64,000 nt of DNA from Cladophialophora immunda. Lineage: Eukaryota > Ascomycota > Eurotiomycetes > Chaetothyriales > Herpotrichiellaceae. The stretch spans positions 2,992,777 to 3,056,776 of the forward strand of contig NW_015622545.1 of NCBI RefSeq assembly GCF_000835495.1. The letters are read 5' to 3'. The notes under the pieces are model-generated. The model ran no database searches and had not been told where the DNA came from. It was given only the letters and a program-made list of their open reading frames with translations. The translations under genes were made by a program, and so were the position numbers. This document shows positions 33,249-45,263 of the stretch, in pieces. Numbering within the stretch: the stretch's first letter is position 1; every line of letters starts with the position of its first letter.

Positions 33249-35282
33249 ATGCGCGTGGGTGGCTGTCATGCTCCCTACCAAAATGCCGTAAAGCACGCCT
33301 TGCAGCCTCGAGCAAGCCCGAGCCTACGACTCCGTACGTTTCATTCAACAGCCAGCCATGGCCTCGTCAGGATACCCCATTCCGACGGTCAAGATATCCT
33401 ACCACCCCCGAATCCGCATGCCCGAGAGATAGCCATTTTGGGCGGAGGAATTACCGGCCTCGCAACAGCCTTCCACTTGAGCAGCCAGCTTCCCAGTGCA
33501 AAGATCACGATATTCGAGAAGAAGGACAAGCTTGGTGGATGGGTTGATTCGGAGGTGATACCGGTGGGGAGGGGAGAGGTCCTTTTTGAATGGGGTCCTC
33601 GAACACTGAGAGCAGGGATAGGGCCTGCGCCGCTTGCGATGCTCGAGCTGGTAAGCCCAAGACTGATGGATCTTCTGCCTGTGATGCTAAAATGGATCCT
33701 CTAGCTTGCGCAACTGCACATAGGTAGAGATCTCGTCGCGATATCAAAGTCTAGCCCGGCTGCCCTCAATCGCTACATCTACTATCCTGACCATCTCGTC
33801 CGCTTACCCGTCCTGTCCAGACACACTTCGCTCTTTGAGCTGCTTCGGACTTTGAACACTGTGCTCACCGAACCGCTGTACGACGGAATGCTGAGATGCT
33901 TGAGAGAACCGTGGGTGGCTCCCCGAGATGAAGACGTCAAGGACGAATCCGTCGGAGATTTCATATCCCGGAGATTTGACAAGGCAGTTGCGGATAACCT
34001 GCTTTCTGCCGTGTGCCATGGGATTTTCGCTGGCGACATCTACAAGCTCAGTGCGAGGACTTTGCTGCCACAGTTGTGGCATCTTGAGACCAGAGATCGA
34101 GAAAGAGCGCCTGGCATCCTTCTGGAAATCTTGTCCAACATGGTGAACCGTATTACATTCACACCCGTCAATGTTGCTCTACATGCGCACCGGCAGATTC
34201 TCGCGCTCAGGGCACGAGAGAATTATTTCAGAAGAATACCGAATTTGGACAGCTTCGATGAAATGAGCGTCTACACGTTCAGGCGGGGCTTGGGTCAGAT
34301 AACCTCTGCACTGGAACAAGAACTTAGCGAAAACAAGAACATCACCATTGCACGGTCGACCTCGGTCGAAGATGTCGTGTTCTACGACAGCAAGAATCAA
34401 GTGTCCATCACGCCCAGCCCGACTGGAATCACCTCAAACTATGATTATGTGGTTTCGACGCTAGGCCCCCGGACATTGAAACAGTTTCTCTCCAACGGCG
34501 CTCGAGTATCAGGCTCAACGCTGGACCCCAAAGTCATAAAGGCCTGTGAACACAGCGACCGCTCGGTCAATGTCATGGTCATCAATCTTTACTACAGCAA
34601 CCCGAATCTGCTGCCCCAATCACTCAGAGGGTTTGGGTACCTGATTCCACGTTCCGTCCCGCTCGAGCAGAATCCCGAGCGTGCGCTGGGCGTGTTATTT
34701 GGCTCCGAGACATCGGGTCGGTCTGATACAGTTGGCCCTAGATCTGCTGAGCCTCACTTTATCTCCATTGACAGCAACCCGGGTAGCCCGCTGGATCCAG
34801 ATCCCCCGACAGGCGATTCAGAGGTTGTGATGCAGGACACCGCACCAGGTACAAAGCTGACGGTCATGATGGGTGGCCATTGGTGGAGTGAATGGGCACT
34901 GAGCAACCTTCCGAGTGAAGAACAAGCTATTGAAATGGCCAAGACTCTTCTGAGAAGACACCTCAACATCGAAGAATCTCCTGAAGTTGCCAAAGCGCGG
35001 CTCAATTGCGAATGCATACCACAGTATCCCGTTGGATATGCTCAAGATATGGCCACCATTCATGAAGGATTAACGGATACGTTTCACGGACGGTTGAAAG
35101 TTGCAGGTCCCTGGTGGCGGGGCGCTCCAGGAATGAGCGACTGCGTCCTTGCCGCACGCGAATCAGCTTGGGCGATCCGCGACAAAGACGACGACTATAC
35201 CGGATTACAGGGGTATACGCATGAATCATGGGTCAGGACTCATGTCCCGACTGGAACGACCACTACTGAGCGCATGCAGTGA
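33249..35282 (+). CDS. HEM14: protoporphyrinogen oxidase, mitochondrial heme synthesis
   Basis: FAD enzyme that oxidises protoporphyrinogen IX to protoporphyrin IX, the penultimate step of heme synthesis, on the outer face of the inner mitochondrial membrane. Exons 33249-33650 and 33705-35282 (54-base intron, phase 0), 659 residues. The N-terminal 50 residues are Arg/Ser/His-rich and lead to the Rossmann motif A-I-L-G-G-G-I-T-G-L-A-T-A (62-74), then F-E-K-K-D-K-L-G-G-W and F-E-W-G-P-R-T-L-R. Late motifs include Q-Y-P-V-G-Y near 590 and the G-P-W-W-R-G-A-P-G-M-S-D-C-V FAD-binding end motif near 620. Fungal Hem14 is usually 530-620 residues, so this one is somewhat long, partly from a loop rich in Pro, Asp and Ser around 490-520. 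Upstream in-frame starts exist but would give an unlikely leader. Confidence 0.93.
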
Positions 35283-36040
35283 GGCTCACGTCCTCATTCG
35301 CAGTTTTAAAAGTTTTTACGGTTGGCAGCTTCAGCTCAAGGAATAAACCTGGATTTTGTCAACGGAAGCCTACCAAGCGCAGCTAACGGGGTGAATGTTG
35401 CAATGGCAGTGGCAGAATGGACCCTTGGAGGTGATCGAACACTGGCCTTTTTCTTGTCCCTCCCAGCCGATCTTCTCACTAGACCAGCGGCGTCTTCCGG
35501 AGGATTTATTTCAGCTCTCTTGCGATCGCCTGTACTATATTTGAGCTTTTCTATCTGAAGAATGCGACCCAGGAAGACTATAAAAGTTCGACGAAGAATG
35601 CAGACAGTATTACAACCACCTTAAGACGGCCGGTCCTCCTCTGGCCTGCGTGGTGTCCTAGTATGGCCAGATTTCGATATGTGAAACTGACTTGCTCTCA
35701 ATGCGGATGTGTGAAATGGTCTTTTGGATTTTGTATCTGCATGAATAGAGTCTTTGGTGTCTCTGACGTCGGAAGGGCACGCCCCCGGAAGGCCTGCGCT
35801 CTCGACGCCGGTGGTGCCTAATCCTCCCACTCTGCCAGTGCGCGAACAATCACTCTAGATCTGATCCGCCAGAGAGATTGATTGCAGGGGCCGCAATCCA
35901 CCTGGGAGACTGGAAGCGGTGGTTCAACGAAATGTCAGTGTGCCAACGGGACCGATGCAATACGTTACCCATAGTGGGTGGATGGCCACTGAATACAACT
36001 TTCGTTAGACTGAGAGCTCGGTGTTGAAGATTTGCAGTTT
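35283..36040. other. intergenic downstream of HEM14
   Basis: No gene is recognised. Confidence 0.45.
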
Positions 36041-36155
36041 GTCTTGGCGTGCACGGGCCACAACGACATTGTCGTGTCGTTATGTCTTGGCGTGCTCTTG
36101 ACGTGCACGGGCCACAACGACATCGCCATGTCGTTATGTCTTGGCACGCCAAGAC
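36041..36155. repeat. 115-base element: duplicated hairpin unit bounded by inverted repeats
   Basis: The element is bounded by a perfect 12-base inverted repeat, GTCTTGGCGTGC at 36041-36052 and GCACGCCAAGAC at 36144-36155. Inside, a unit of about 54 bases occurs twice (36049-36102 and 36103-36155), each starting GTGCACGGGCCACAACGACA. Each copy can form an 8-base-pair stem AACGACAT with a 4-base loop; copy 2 closes with T-A (CGCC loop) and copy 1 with T-G (TGTC loop). The right end, GTCTTGGCACGCCAAGAC, is itself a palindrome. It could be a small foldback element, a structured RNA or a protein-binding array. Confidence 0.75.
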
Positions 36156-38311
36156 AACTACGCTCAAACATCTACCCGTCCCCTTCCACGCCCTTCACTA
36201 ACAGAAATTGCGACTCGACCAATGACAGTGGATAAGGCTAGCGCAGGAAACACTGTGGCGCGAGGCACAACGTGGGCAGAACTCGTAACCCCGGTACATT
36301 ATGCTTCCGCTATACGCACAAGCCCAATGAGGGAAGTGATTGCTGCAGCGGGCGCCCTCTGGAGAGAAGAACAAGACCGCAGCCGAATCTCACTCGCGGG
36401 GGTCGTCGTTACACAAGGAACGCGCGTGAGGCGTACCGGATACTGGATCTGGGTATTTTGAATACCTCCGCTAGAGTCGGGTGGTTGTATGCTGACACGA
36501 GGGCAGAAGCTGGGCACATAGTAATCGTGGACCAGGAAGCGCCAGCTCTGTAGCCATCTTCTTGGTCATGGACCGAGTGCGTATACATCTTCTTCTGTCT
36601 CTCCGTCGTCCCTCAGATCCCCCACTTCTAGATAGAGATGCCAATCGTCCCCCAGCGCGCGTTGACATGAGAAACGAAACACCGGACTCCTTTCCTCGAA
36701 ACCTGGGACTCTCCTCTGTTCGCACTATGCTCAAAGTACCCGGACCAAACGGAAGAACAGGGAGATTAGAATAAACACCGCGCAGTTCCTCGGCAACATG
36801 CACGAAGGGAAACAAGTTGACACCGGGTTTTCCCCCATTTCCCACGCCCTTCAACAACATGCCCGAACCCACAGTTCACATACGCAGCCTTACTGGCGAG
36901 CAGCATCCCACATCAACCTTTGTCTAAGGCGGCTCTAGCCCCCCCAAATCATAGTGGTGTCGCCAAATGCCGGTGTCGACCACTAGATATTGCTCGCACC
37001 CTCACCAAGCAAGGGTGCGCTCCTCTCTCCGCACTCGTACTTGGGCCGAGCACATAATGGGCAGTATAGTACTAATCCACGGTCCTCAGTCTTGCGAGGA
37101 CAGCCTTCCCTGCTAGCGGAACTCTAGAGCAAGAAAGGTTTTGATTTCTCCTCCCCGTCCCCCAAGACGACTCTTTGTCCTGAGAAGCTTTGGCCTTCTT
37201 TTATGCTCTTCGTTTCGGTCCCGCGTGGCTCCGGCTGTTTAAAATTACTATTCTGGAGCCGACGGAGCTCAGCTTGCTTCCTCACCCACACACCCCTTCT
37301 CTTCTTTGTCTCACCTTTCTATGGGCGACCCTCTCTTCCTTGCGAACCGCGTCATGTCACTGGAGTCGGCGTGGAGGACGTTCATGCTCTCGCTTTTCAG
37401 CCTTGGAGTCGCTGTCCCGGTTCAATGAGAAGACAAACTTGGTGAATGAGAGGTGGGTGTGTGAAAACGCACATGGGATGAAGAGGAGGCACCTTGCCCG
37501 CACCCGAAACGAGGGCATTTGGTCCGAGCGGCGACGACGGAAGAGGGAGAGGCAGGCAAATGCTATGAATGAATAGCACGCATGGAGATGGATGAGAATG
37601 GAAATGACCATGCAGCCTTGCATGGGGGCGACCGACCGACTGACCACCTGATGCGAGGAGATCAAAGATGCTCGAAGATACTCGCACAGAGCCAGACACT
37701 CCGTCGGCGATCCATCCAACGCCGACGCCCTGCGACGCCCTTCAACCCCCCTCCCAAGAGCCGGGTCCAACTGGCCGTCACATGCTTCCACTGGAGCCGG
37801 ATACACAGCCACCTCTTTCTATCCTCCGCACGACAGGAGATGAGCGCTGCGGAAGGTGAGGAGGCGGCTCCTCGAGGGGTATCGATACTGATACCAAAGT
37901 CGACTTCAACTCCAAATATGAAATATACCTTCAATTGAGGACCCTACCCTCTTCGTCGACTTGGAAAAATCCAGCTAGCATTGGCGGATGTGGTCGAGTG
38001 ACCTCGACGCTTCACATGGCCCGGTCTGATCAGACGAGGCCAGCGCTAGTTGGCCAACAATTACTCAACAGCGCGTAGACGAGAACGAGATGGGTTAAAG
38101 GAAGGACTCAATGGACAGATCAGTGGTCAAGGTATGTGGAGTTATTTCCCTCATTGTGACAATTTCAGATGATATTATCATAGCTCGCCTACGAGCTGTC
38201 TGCTAGTTCTGTTCTCAAAGACACAATGACATGAACGCATGCTGGGTATGGTATATCACTTTTGGACCAAGGAAAAGCGTCAAGGATACATCTTCGCTTC
38301 CCTGCGCCTCT
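36156..38311. other. 2.2 kb gene-poor stretch
   Basis: I can support no gene between the hairpin element and the permease. Pyrimidine-rich tracts around 37,200-37,330 resemble a promoter or leader but lead to no recognisable coding exon. A transcript without a conserved frame remains possible. Confidence 0.45.
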
Positions 38312-40082
38312 TTATGCAATCCAGAACCAGATCCTCTCCAGCATGTTTCTCGGCTTGCGCTCAGGCCATACTATGGCATCCAGCGCAGCCTTGCCCGTGT
38401 ACAGATCGGCTTCGGAGGCCTTGCGGAAGTGCGTGCGCTTGAAGATCCTCCAGAACAAGTACAGGCCGAAATAGATGGGCACTCCGATGTAGTCGGTGAT
38501 GAAGGCTTGGTAATCCCAAGTTCCTGCGATCGAATCGAACCCATTGAAAAAGATGATCAGACCGAAGAAGATGGCGGAGGCATAGCCGAGGTATGGTTGC
38601 AAGGGAGACTTGAAGGGCAATTCATTGCGGTTGATACCCTGGGCATGGCAGGCGTAGTAAAAGCGAAGGTAAGCGATGCAAATGCTGACCCAGGTGAAGA
38701 GAGTGGAGATCGTGGTCAAGTTCTGGAACCACGTGAAGACAGTATTCGAGCCGGAAGAGCAAGACATGTAGGTCAGGAGAGAGATTGACCAGGTGATCAG
38801 CACACACCACACCGGGACACCAGTCTTTGTGCACTTGAGCAGGAATCTAGGTGCTTGACGGATTTGCGCAATCCCGTACAGATATCGCGACCCGGTGTAC
38901 AAGAAAGCGTTGGCCGACGAAGAGGCGGATGTCAAGATGACAGCGTTGATGATGGATGGAAGAGAATCGATTCCGGCGCGGTTGATTGCGATAACCCACG
39001 GAGATTGAGCGGCACCAGGCGCACCATTTTCACGAGCGTTCAGAAGATTGGGGTCATTGTACGGGACCAAGACGCCGATTGCCAACGAGCCCAAGACGTA
39101 GAAGAACAGGATACGCCAGAAGACTCTCCGGACGGCCTTCGGAATGTTTCGGCGGGGATCCTCAGCCTCACCAGCCGCGACGGCCACCATTTCGACACCA
39201 CCATATGAGAAAGCGGCATTGACGAGAGTGGACCAGAGACCAAGGAAACGACCAGTGCTGCCGGAGGCGATGTAAGCTTTCATGGCACCGGGGTTGTTCC
39301 AGTATTGGAAGCCGAGACGGTGTTGCCCTGGAACGCCACCCACATCAATGATAAGGGCGAGGATGAGCAGGCCAATGATGGTGATGATCTTGATGGAAGC
39401 GAAAATGAACTCGGCTTCGCCGTAAATGGCAACGGCGAAAATGTTAAGGGCCAGGACCAGCACTATGACGATCGAGATCCATGCTGCAACGTTGATGTCT
39501 CGAGCGCCGGGCCAGAACTGGATGACGCTCGATGCTGCAGAGATTTCGGCGCAGAGTGTGATAGCGCAGGAATACCAGTTGTTCCAGCCAACAGCAAAGC
39601 CCATGGCATCATCGACATAACGAGCGCAGAATTGTGGGATAGCACCAGGGAGCGGAAGCCACGTTGCCATCTCGCCCAGGGACATCATCATGGCAAAGAC
39701 AGCCAGACCAGTGAACGTATAGCCCAGGAGAACCGACAGCGGGCCGGCTTGAAGGAAGGCACGGCCGATACCCAAGAACAGACCAGTACCGATGGTGCCA
39801 CCGAGAGCAATGAACTGGATGTGACGAGATTTGAGACCTCGCGAGACATAGCCATATTCCTCTGCGGTGGCGATGTCGCCAAAGACATCGGTGGCTTCGT
39901 TGAGCTTGGAACCTCGTCGAGCCTGAGCAAGAGAAAGATGTCAGCGGCGTTGGCCCGAGTTTTTCTTTGCTGTGTACACGGTGTGAACTCACCTCGACCT
40001 TGTTGGCGTCAGTGTAGTCGAAAGGGAGGTTCTCTGGCGACTCGGAGCCAGGCGCGAGATGGAAGTCGGCGGTCTTCTCCAT
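38312..40082 (-). CDS. amino-acid permease, fungal YAT/AAP family
   Basis: Proton-coupled amino-acid importer of the plasma membrane (APC superfamily). Exons 40082-39993 and 39922-38312 (70-base intron, phase 0), 566 residues. The cytosolic N-terminus leads into H-I-Q-F-I-A-L-G-G-T-I-G-T-G-L-F-L-G, the hallmark of transmembrane helix 1 in this family. Twelve hydrophobic segments follow, with F-S-Y-G-G-V-E-M-V (helix 6 region) and the E-A-E-D-P-R-R-N-I-P-K-A loop after it. The end matches the usual W-P-E-R-K-P-R-N-M-L-E-R-I-W cytosolic tail. Substrate cannot be told: the family covers general, proline, and basic or acidic amino-acid permeases. Large empty flanks on both sides suggest extensive regulatory sequence, consistent with but not proof of nitrogen control. 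Confidence 0.94.
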
Positions 40083-43000
40083 GTTGGAGCTTGTGGGAGC
40101 TATTGGAGATGTCGAGTGCTGACTGTTTTGCCAGTTAACAGTGCTCGACGATCCTTTTAGATCGAGCAGGGGACGAGCACCAGCACCTGGGACCTCGAGA
40201 TGGGGAAAGCGAGACGAGAAGAGCCTCGCAGGGTCAGGGCGAGTTGGGAAGGTATATGTAGGACAACAACATGTGCGCGTGGACCATGCATGGGTGGTGG
40301 TGGTGTCTGGGGGCGTGGCAGATTACCCTGGCTGCACCGAGCCCATCAATGGCTCTGGCATCATCGCCTGCGCCGAAGGACAACGAGATACGAACTGTCG
40401 AGACTTTGAGGCTGGGCGCCAGAGTGTGACGCTGCGACCCACCCGAGCAAGGCGAACTGGGCAAGGCGTGAAGCCGGAAGTGGCCTACGCTAACACACAA
40501 GGGCGATGGTGCAATAGTGAAGAGCCATGGATACGGGGTACAGTAGCTCTGGGCGGTCTCGAGTCTCGACCACAGCTGCGTGGGCGAGGCGGGTGACAGG
40601 ACCGGATGGGTGACCCTGGTAGAGGAGGTGTCCAGCAGGGGAAACCAAGAAAGGTGGAAGTCGTTGATCAATGGGTGGTTGGAGAGAATTGTGGTGGAGC
40701 AGGTGAGGTGTGATCTGTGATCTCCCGACTGGGGTGAAATACGATCAAGGTCACGAAGAGGCCAGTGAGGATGAGCGAGAGGCAGCCAGGTTGCCAGGAT
40801 GGAGGAAAAGCAAGAGTGAGCGAGTGATAGCGCAGCCAACACCACCCCAGGCACTCCCAACTCACACAAATCCCAACTCCACCTGCAGCGCAACTCTCCT
40901 ATCACTTGTTCCCCCTCTTGATTGTTCAGACTTGGCCCCTCGACCCTGCGGCCACTCGAAACAGGTGAGCCTTGCAGATAACAACGTTCCACAGGGCACC
41001 GTGATTTATTGGCAGGCACGAGGCCACTGTACGCTGTGGGACGTTGGGGGCTTTTTCGCGGGCGAGGCGTTGACATGCGGCAAGGCAGTTTTTTTGCCCG
41101 TGCCCAGATGCCCAGACTCGCCGGCGAGAATGGGCAACTTGAAGATCGAAGTGAGGTGAAGATGAGGGAGAACTGAGGCGCAGGGATGGTCAGTGGTCAC
41201 GCAGCCTCCGGTTGGTGTAGCGTCGTGTGGGGTAGAGTAGCGTTGGCTCAAAAGCTGCATCCAGAACGGAAGGTCGCCGTGAATCCAAGCACCAACAAGC
41301 AACCAGGGACAAGGAAGCAAGCAACAGGCAAGCTACAGGCAAGCAAAGCCCCAAGAAAACCGTCTCAGGCCTGCCTCCTCGGCGCCTAGCCAGCCCGCTG
41401 TCAGGCTCAGGGAGCCCAAAAGCAAAGCGCCCTCCTGAAATTACTCCGACCTCCTTTCCACAGCCAACCACAGAAGCAAACATCGACAAACATCGACAAA
41501 CAAGTCCAGTTCTACAAAGCGCTCCTTACGGCCTCCAGTGTCTCTCTAGCCTACCCTAATGCGCCATCTGACTGGCTTTGGCTTTGGCTTTCGCCATGCC
41601 AATTTCAATTACTCAATTTTGGCCTGAACAAACGCCATCGCGACCAGGGCGAGCCATCAGTTTTAGGACACTCGACGCGAACAACATCCAGCAGCAGGGC
41701 GACCGGGGGCGGCCCTTGTCCCCCAATCCGGTCCCCGCGTCCGATGCGCTGGACTCGAATTAGTAGTCAGTTTAGAAGGGCTTCTGGAAGGCCGCCAACG
41801 GGCGAGTTGCATCGGGCTACTGAGAAAGTCATGGCGCCGACGCCCAGATTTTTAGGTGCAGATGCAGTGGCGTATCTCTTACCCTTCAGTATTTCCCAAT
41901 CCGTTTTCTTTTACTGCATTCCCAACTGACCTTCTGTCATCATTATTCGATAGGAACTGCAAGCACCGAATGGGAAGCAACAGAGTGCTGACACCCTCTT
42001 CCCGACCCGGACCGTCCAACTCTGTCTCTCTTGCCATCCATGCTTCTAGAAGCCCGTGGCCCGTGTTCGACAACTCTAACTCCTACCTATCTACCTCCTC
42101 GGCAAAGTTTCGTGGTGTGTCGCCACTAAGGCACCGGGCTCTCCTTTTGGGTTTGCAATTCCGATACGCGAAAAAGAAAAGAGACAAAAGCAAACACACA
42201 TGAGATATTGTTTCAGAATGGCCAGCCGACAATAAGCGCTCCGTCGAGCTCTGTATCATGGTCCCCGACGGAAAGGCATTCCGCCCCAAATGCTAGTCTG
42301 ACTGATGCTCCCTCGAGCTCCCTCCTGAGGACATCAAGACTTGCGCAATTCCAGCACCTTATCTCTGAGGGACTCTTGCTCACCCTTCTGTGAGATCAGA
42401 CACCCTCTGGGACGTTGGAGCTCGCCCAGACATGGTCCTTGAGGCAAACCACTGAGGGCGTTCTTCCTGCCAGCTCTGGCGATCTATACTCTTTCATGAT
42501 CGATGCCCAACCCCAATTCTCAGATAGGTTTGTTCATGAGTGTCCGAATCCGGCAACAACGAGCAACCGATTTTGAAGTTTTCCCCCACCTGTCAACCAG
42601 AGGCTACTGATTAGTGATGCCCCTATATCTCGGCTATCGAATTGTTCAGATCTCGATGTCACTCTTCGACCTGCTCTTGAATTGCCATCGTTGACATGAC
42701 TATTTCGCCCATCCACCATCAGGTCTTTGTTTAACGTCACTCGCAGGTTGATGGTATAACTGGACAAACAATATGAGGATGTTTGCGAACTCTAAAATGA
42801 CGTCTTGCTGTTACGGGCAAAGCAGCGGGGCCATTGTTTGCTCGTTTACATACCATCCTTGTATCGGAACCTCAACACGTACCGGGTCTGGTTTCCCAGT
42901 AAAGAAGACGTGGATTTTTCGTCGAGAAAGAGTGGACCGGAATCCATCAAAAAACGGCCTTGCCATGCCTGCGCAATTCTGGGCATATGCAAACCCGATT

Positions 43001-43238
43001 CACGTGGGAGCCTATACTGGATTTCTTCGACTGGCTATGCTTCTTTGCGTTCGGCACAGGACCCCTTCCGCGTGCGAGTCTGTTCTATGATGAATTCCGC
43101 CCTTGAGAGTTTGCGTGCTACTTCGCCAAGGGAGTAAGAAAAGGAGGTATTCGGGTGCCATATCACCGAGGAAACATGAATAGATCTAATTTTACCCCCC
43201 TGCGCCCAAGCCCTCATTAATGCATGTGTTTGGTCTAT
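40083..43238. other. 3.1 kb gene-free stretch
   Basis: The promoter of the permease must lie at the left end. The rest has no supported gene on either strand, no RNA gene that I can fold by eye and only trivial repeats (ACAAACATCG twice near 41,480; AAGCAA/CAAGC-rich text near 41,300). The longest frame, 280 codons on the minus strand at 40,234-41,076, has no family features. Confidence 0.5.
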
Positions 43239-45263
43239 CTACTTCTTCATCTCGCGGACCAGACTGCTAAAATGCTCTTTCTGTTCCTCCGCCAGCTTGC
43301 CTCGCGTGTCGCTCACGATGGTCAACACCAGACTATAGTTGTTGTACAGGAACTTTGCCCTTTTACTGGCATCACCGGCCCCCTTGGCGAGCTTGCCCAT
43401 CAGAGACTCGTACTCGGTCCTCAGCCGCGCGAGGCTGTTTGAGACGGGCTCGTCGTCGCCGGCCTCGGCGCTGAGTAACAGAATCCCCTGCAAGAACTGG
43501 CCGAAGCGCTGCGTGATGGCGTGCGGCGCCACCGAGGCCTTGGAGGCGTCCGACGATCCTCCCCCGACAAGGGAGAAGGCGGCTGCGGCGCCCCGGCTAC
43601 CGGTCGTCGGAGCGGGGACTTTTCTCAGCGACTCGCAATGCGCATCCATGACAATTTGAAAGCGCGGCCACAGGAGAATGTTTGTGTAGTTGATGTATGA
43701 GTCTGCCACGGGGACTTTGCGCCGCTGCAGCTCGAACGCGAAGTGCTGGTTCAGACGGACGCAGAGTAAGACGCCCAAGCAGTCGTTCGTATTCTCAACA
43801 AGGGATTTGGTCAGGCTGTGACCCATGGTGAATGTAGGCTCGAAGATTTCAACCACCCGACGCGAGATCTGATGATACGTACTGGTGGAAAACAACTCGG
43901 TGATGACCGAATACTCGGCGGACACATTGTCAATGAGTGCTTGGTTGAAATTCCGGAAGGGAACTTCTAGGTAGTGTGCCGCCTTGCTTTCTTCCGCAAG
44001 GTAGGCCGGCAGAGCTGTGTCGTTCTTGGATTTGAGAAGGTCTTCCCTTCGTCCCAGGCTAAAGGCATCATGTGGTGGGGGAGCGGGTTTGGAGGCCCCC
44101 AGGACATTCCGCCTGGCTGGAGCCGGCTCTGAGCCGAGTAGGTCATGTTGATCAAAGGCGTGAATTTGTAGAGCGTCAAGAGCTTGTTGGTATCGGGAAA
44201 AGTGGCTGCTATAGTACCACCGCATGGTATTGACATATGCTTGCCCAATTTCCTCAGCCAAAACCGGGTGATTCCGAGCCAGAAAAGCGTACAGATCTTT
44301 ATATCGCAGGAAAGTCTGCTGTTGGATTACTTGGGCGTTAATATTGGGTGAGCGAAGCGCTTTGATCTGAGCCACGATGTAGTCTCGTATTCGCTCGATC
44401 GCTTTGGCCTTGAGATCTTCAAGCAGAGGTTTCAGGTCCTGCAAAGCCTTGACCTGCTCCGACTTCTCCTCTTTGGCTTCTAATATGAGAGATCTTGCTT
44501 CCACCTCCTTCAGAGCCTTAACAAACGTCTCGTCCATGGGTCCTTCTGCGATAGACTTTACTGTGAGAGGAGACAGGCTGATTTCTTCCACCGCAGGGCC
44601 CAGGAGCTTCTCGACATGGCGCCGGTTGTCGAGTTTGGCGTTGAGCTGAGTAGAGCGAGCCTGTAAGTTCTCAATTTCTGCAGAGACCTGACCAAGCTCG
44701 GCCTTGAAGTTCGTCAGGTAGGATTCGACGTTGGTAAGAATCTGGTCGCATTCCGCAATTGACTTGTGGAATTCTTCAAATTTCCGCCTGTTCTCCTTTG
44801 CTGATATCTCCACGGCAGAGTCGTCGCCAGCAGGTCGCGTGGGTATATCTTGGGCCACGAACTCTTCAAGGCTCAGACCCCCAAAGTCAATCTCTTTGCC
44901 CGTTTCTCCGTCTCGATTTCTAGACCCACCATCCTGTGCTATCCCATGTCTCGAGTTCCCAAGTATAGTTTTTATTACTTTCACAGGATCTGCGACATTG
45001 GGCGGGGGCCTCTGCTCGAATCTTAGGGAGGATCCATTGGGCTGTCTCGCCGGGGTCGTAAGAGATGTTGTAGAAGTGTTCGCACTAAGGTCGAGGGAGG
45101 TTGTGGATCTCGTTGCAGATAGACCCAGCCCCGAGACTGTCCGTTGACTTGGAGCAAGCTGGGAATTCTTGCGTGGAGAGGGAGAATATGGCCTCGTTGG
45201 GGCGAGCGATTCACGAGAGGCACTGGGTGTTGCAGCACCAGCAGTTAAGCGGTCCAGCCACAT
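43239..45263 (-). CDS. VPS52: GARP complex subunit VPS52
   Basis: Core subunit of the Golgi-associated retrograde protein (GARP) tethering complex, which captures endosome-derived vesicles at the trans-Golgi with Vps51, Vps53 and Vps54. A single exon of 674 residues. Residues 1-80 are a Ser/Thr/Pro-rich linker beginning M-W-L-D-R-L, a start common in fungal Vps52. The coiled coil and Vps52/Sac2 block follow: A-E-I-E-N-L-Q-A-R-S-T-Q-L near 195, N-A-K-L-D-N-R-R-H-V-E-K-L-L-G-P at 208-223, A-I-E-R-I-R-D-Y-I-V near 290, and A-L-R-S-P-N-I-N-A-Q-V-I-Q-Q-Q near 302-316. G-Q-A-Y-V-N-T-M-R-W-Y-Y comes later. The leader just upstream contains a plausible GT-AG intron, but joining the upstream frame would break phase, so I kept the ATG at 45263. 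Confidence 0.94.
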   Translation of the reverse strand: MWLDRLTAGAATPSASRESLAPTRPYSPSPRKNSQLAPSQRTVSGLGLSATRSTTSLDLSANTSTTSLTTPARQPNGSSLRFEQRPPPNVADPVKVIKTILGNSRHGIAQDGGSRNRDGETGKEIDFGGLSLEEFVAQDIPTRPAGDDSAVEISAKENRRKFEEFHKSIAECDQILTNVESYLTNFKAELGQVSAEIENLQARSTQLNAKLDNRRHVEKLLGPAVEEISLSPLTVKSIAEGPMDETFVKALKEVEARSLILEAKEEKSEQVKALQDLKPLLEDLKAKAIERIRDYIVAQIKALRSPNINAQVIQQQTFLRYKDLYAFLARNHPVLAEEIGQAYVNTMRWYYSSHFSRYQQALDALQIHAFDQHDLLGSEPAPARRNVLGASKPAPPPHDAFSLGRREDLLKSKNDTALPAYLAEESKAAHYLEVPFRNFNQALIDNVSAEYSVITELFSTSTYHQISRRVVEIFEPTFTMGHSLTKSLVENTNDCLGVLLCVRLNQHFAFELQRRKVPVADSYINYTNILLWPRFQIVMDAHCESLRKVPAPTTGSRGAAAAFSLVGGGSSDASKASVAPHAITQRFGQFLQGILLLSAEAGDDEPVSNSLARLRTEYESLMGKLAKGAGDASKRAKFLYNNYSLVLTIVSDTRGKLAEEQKEHFSSLVREMKK

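Noticed and set aside
40234..41076. 280-codon minus-strand frame in the large gap
   Set aside because: Composition (many Ser, Pro, His, Leu) and lack of any motif fit chance in pyrimidine-rich DNA, and it overlaps the permease promoter.
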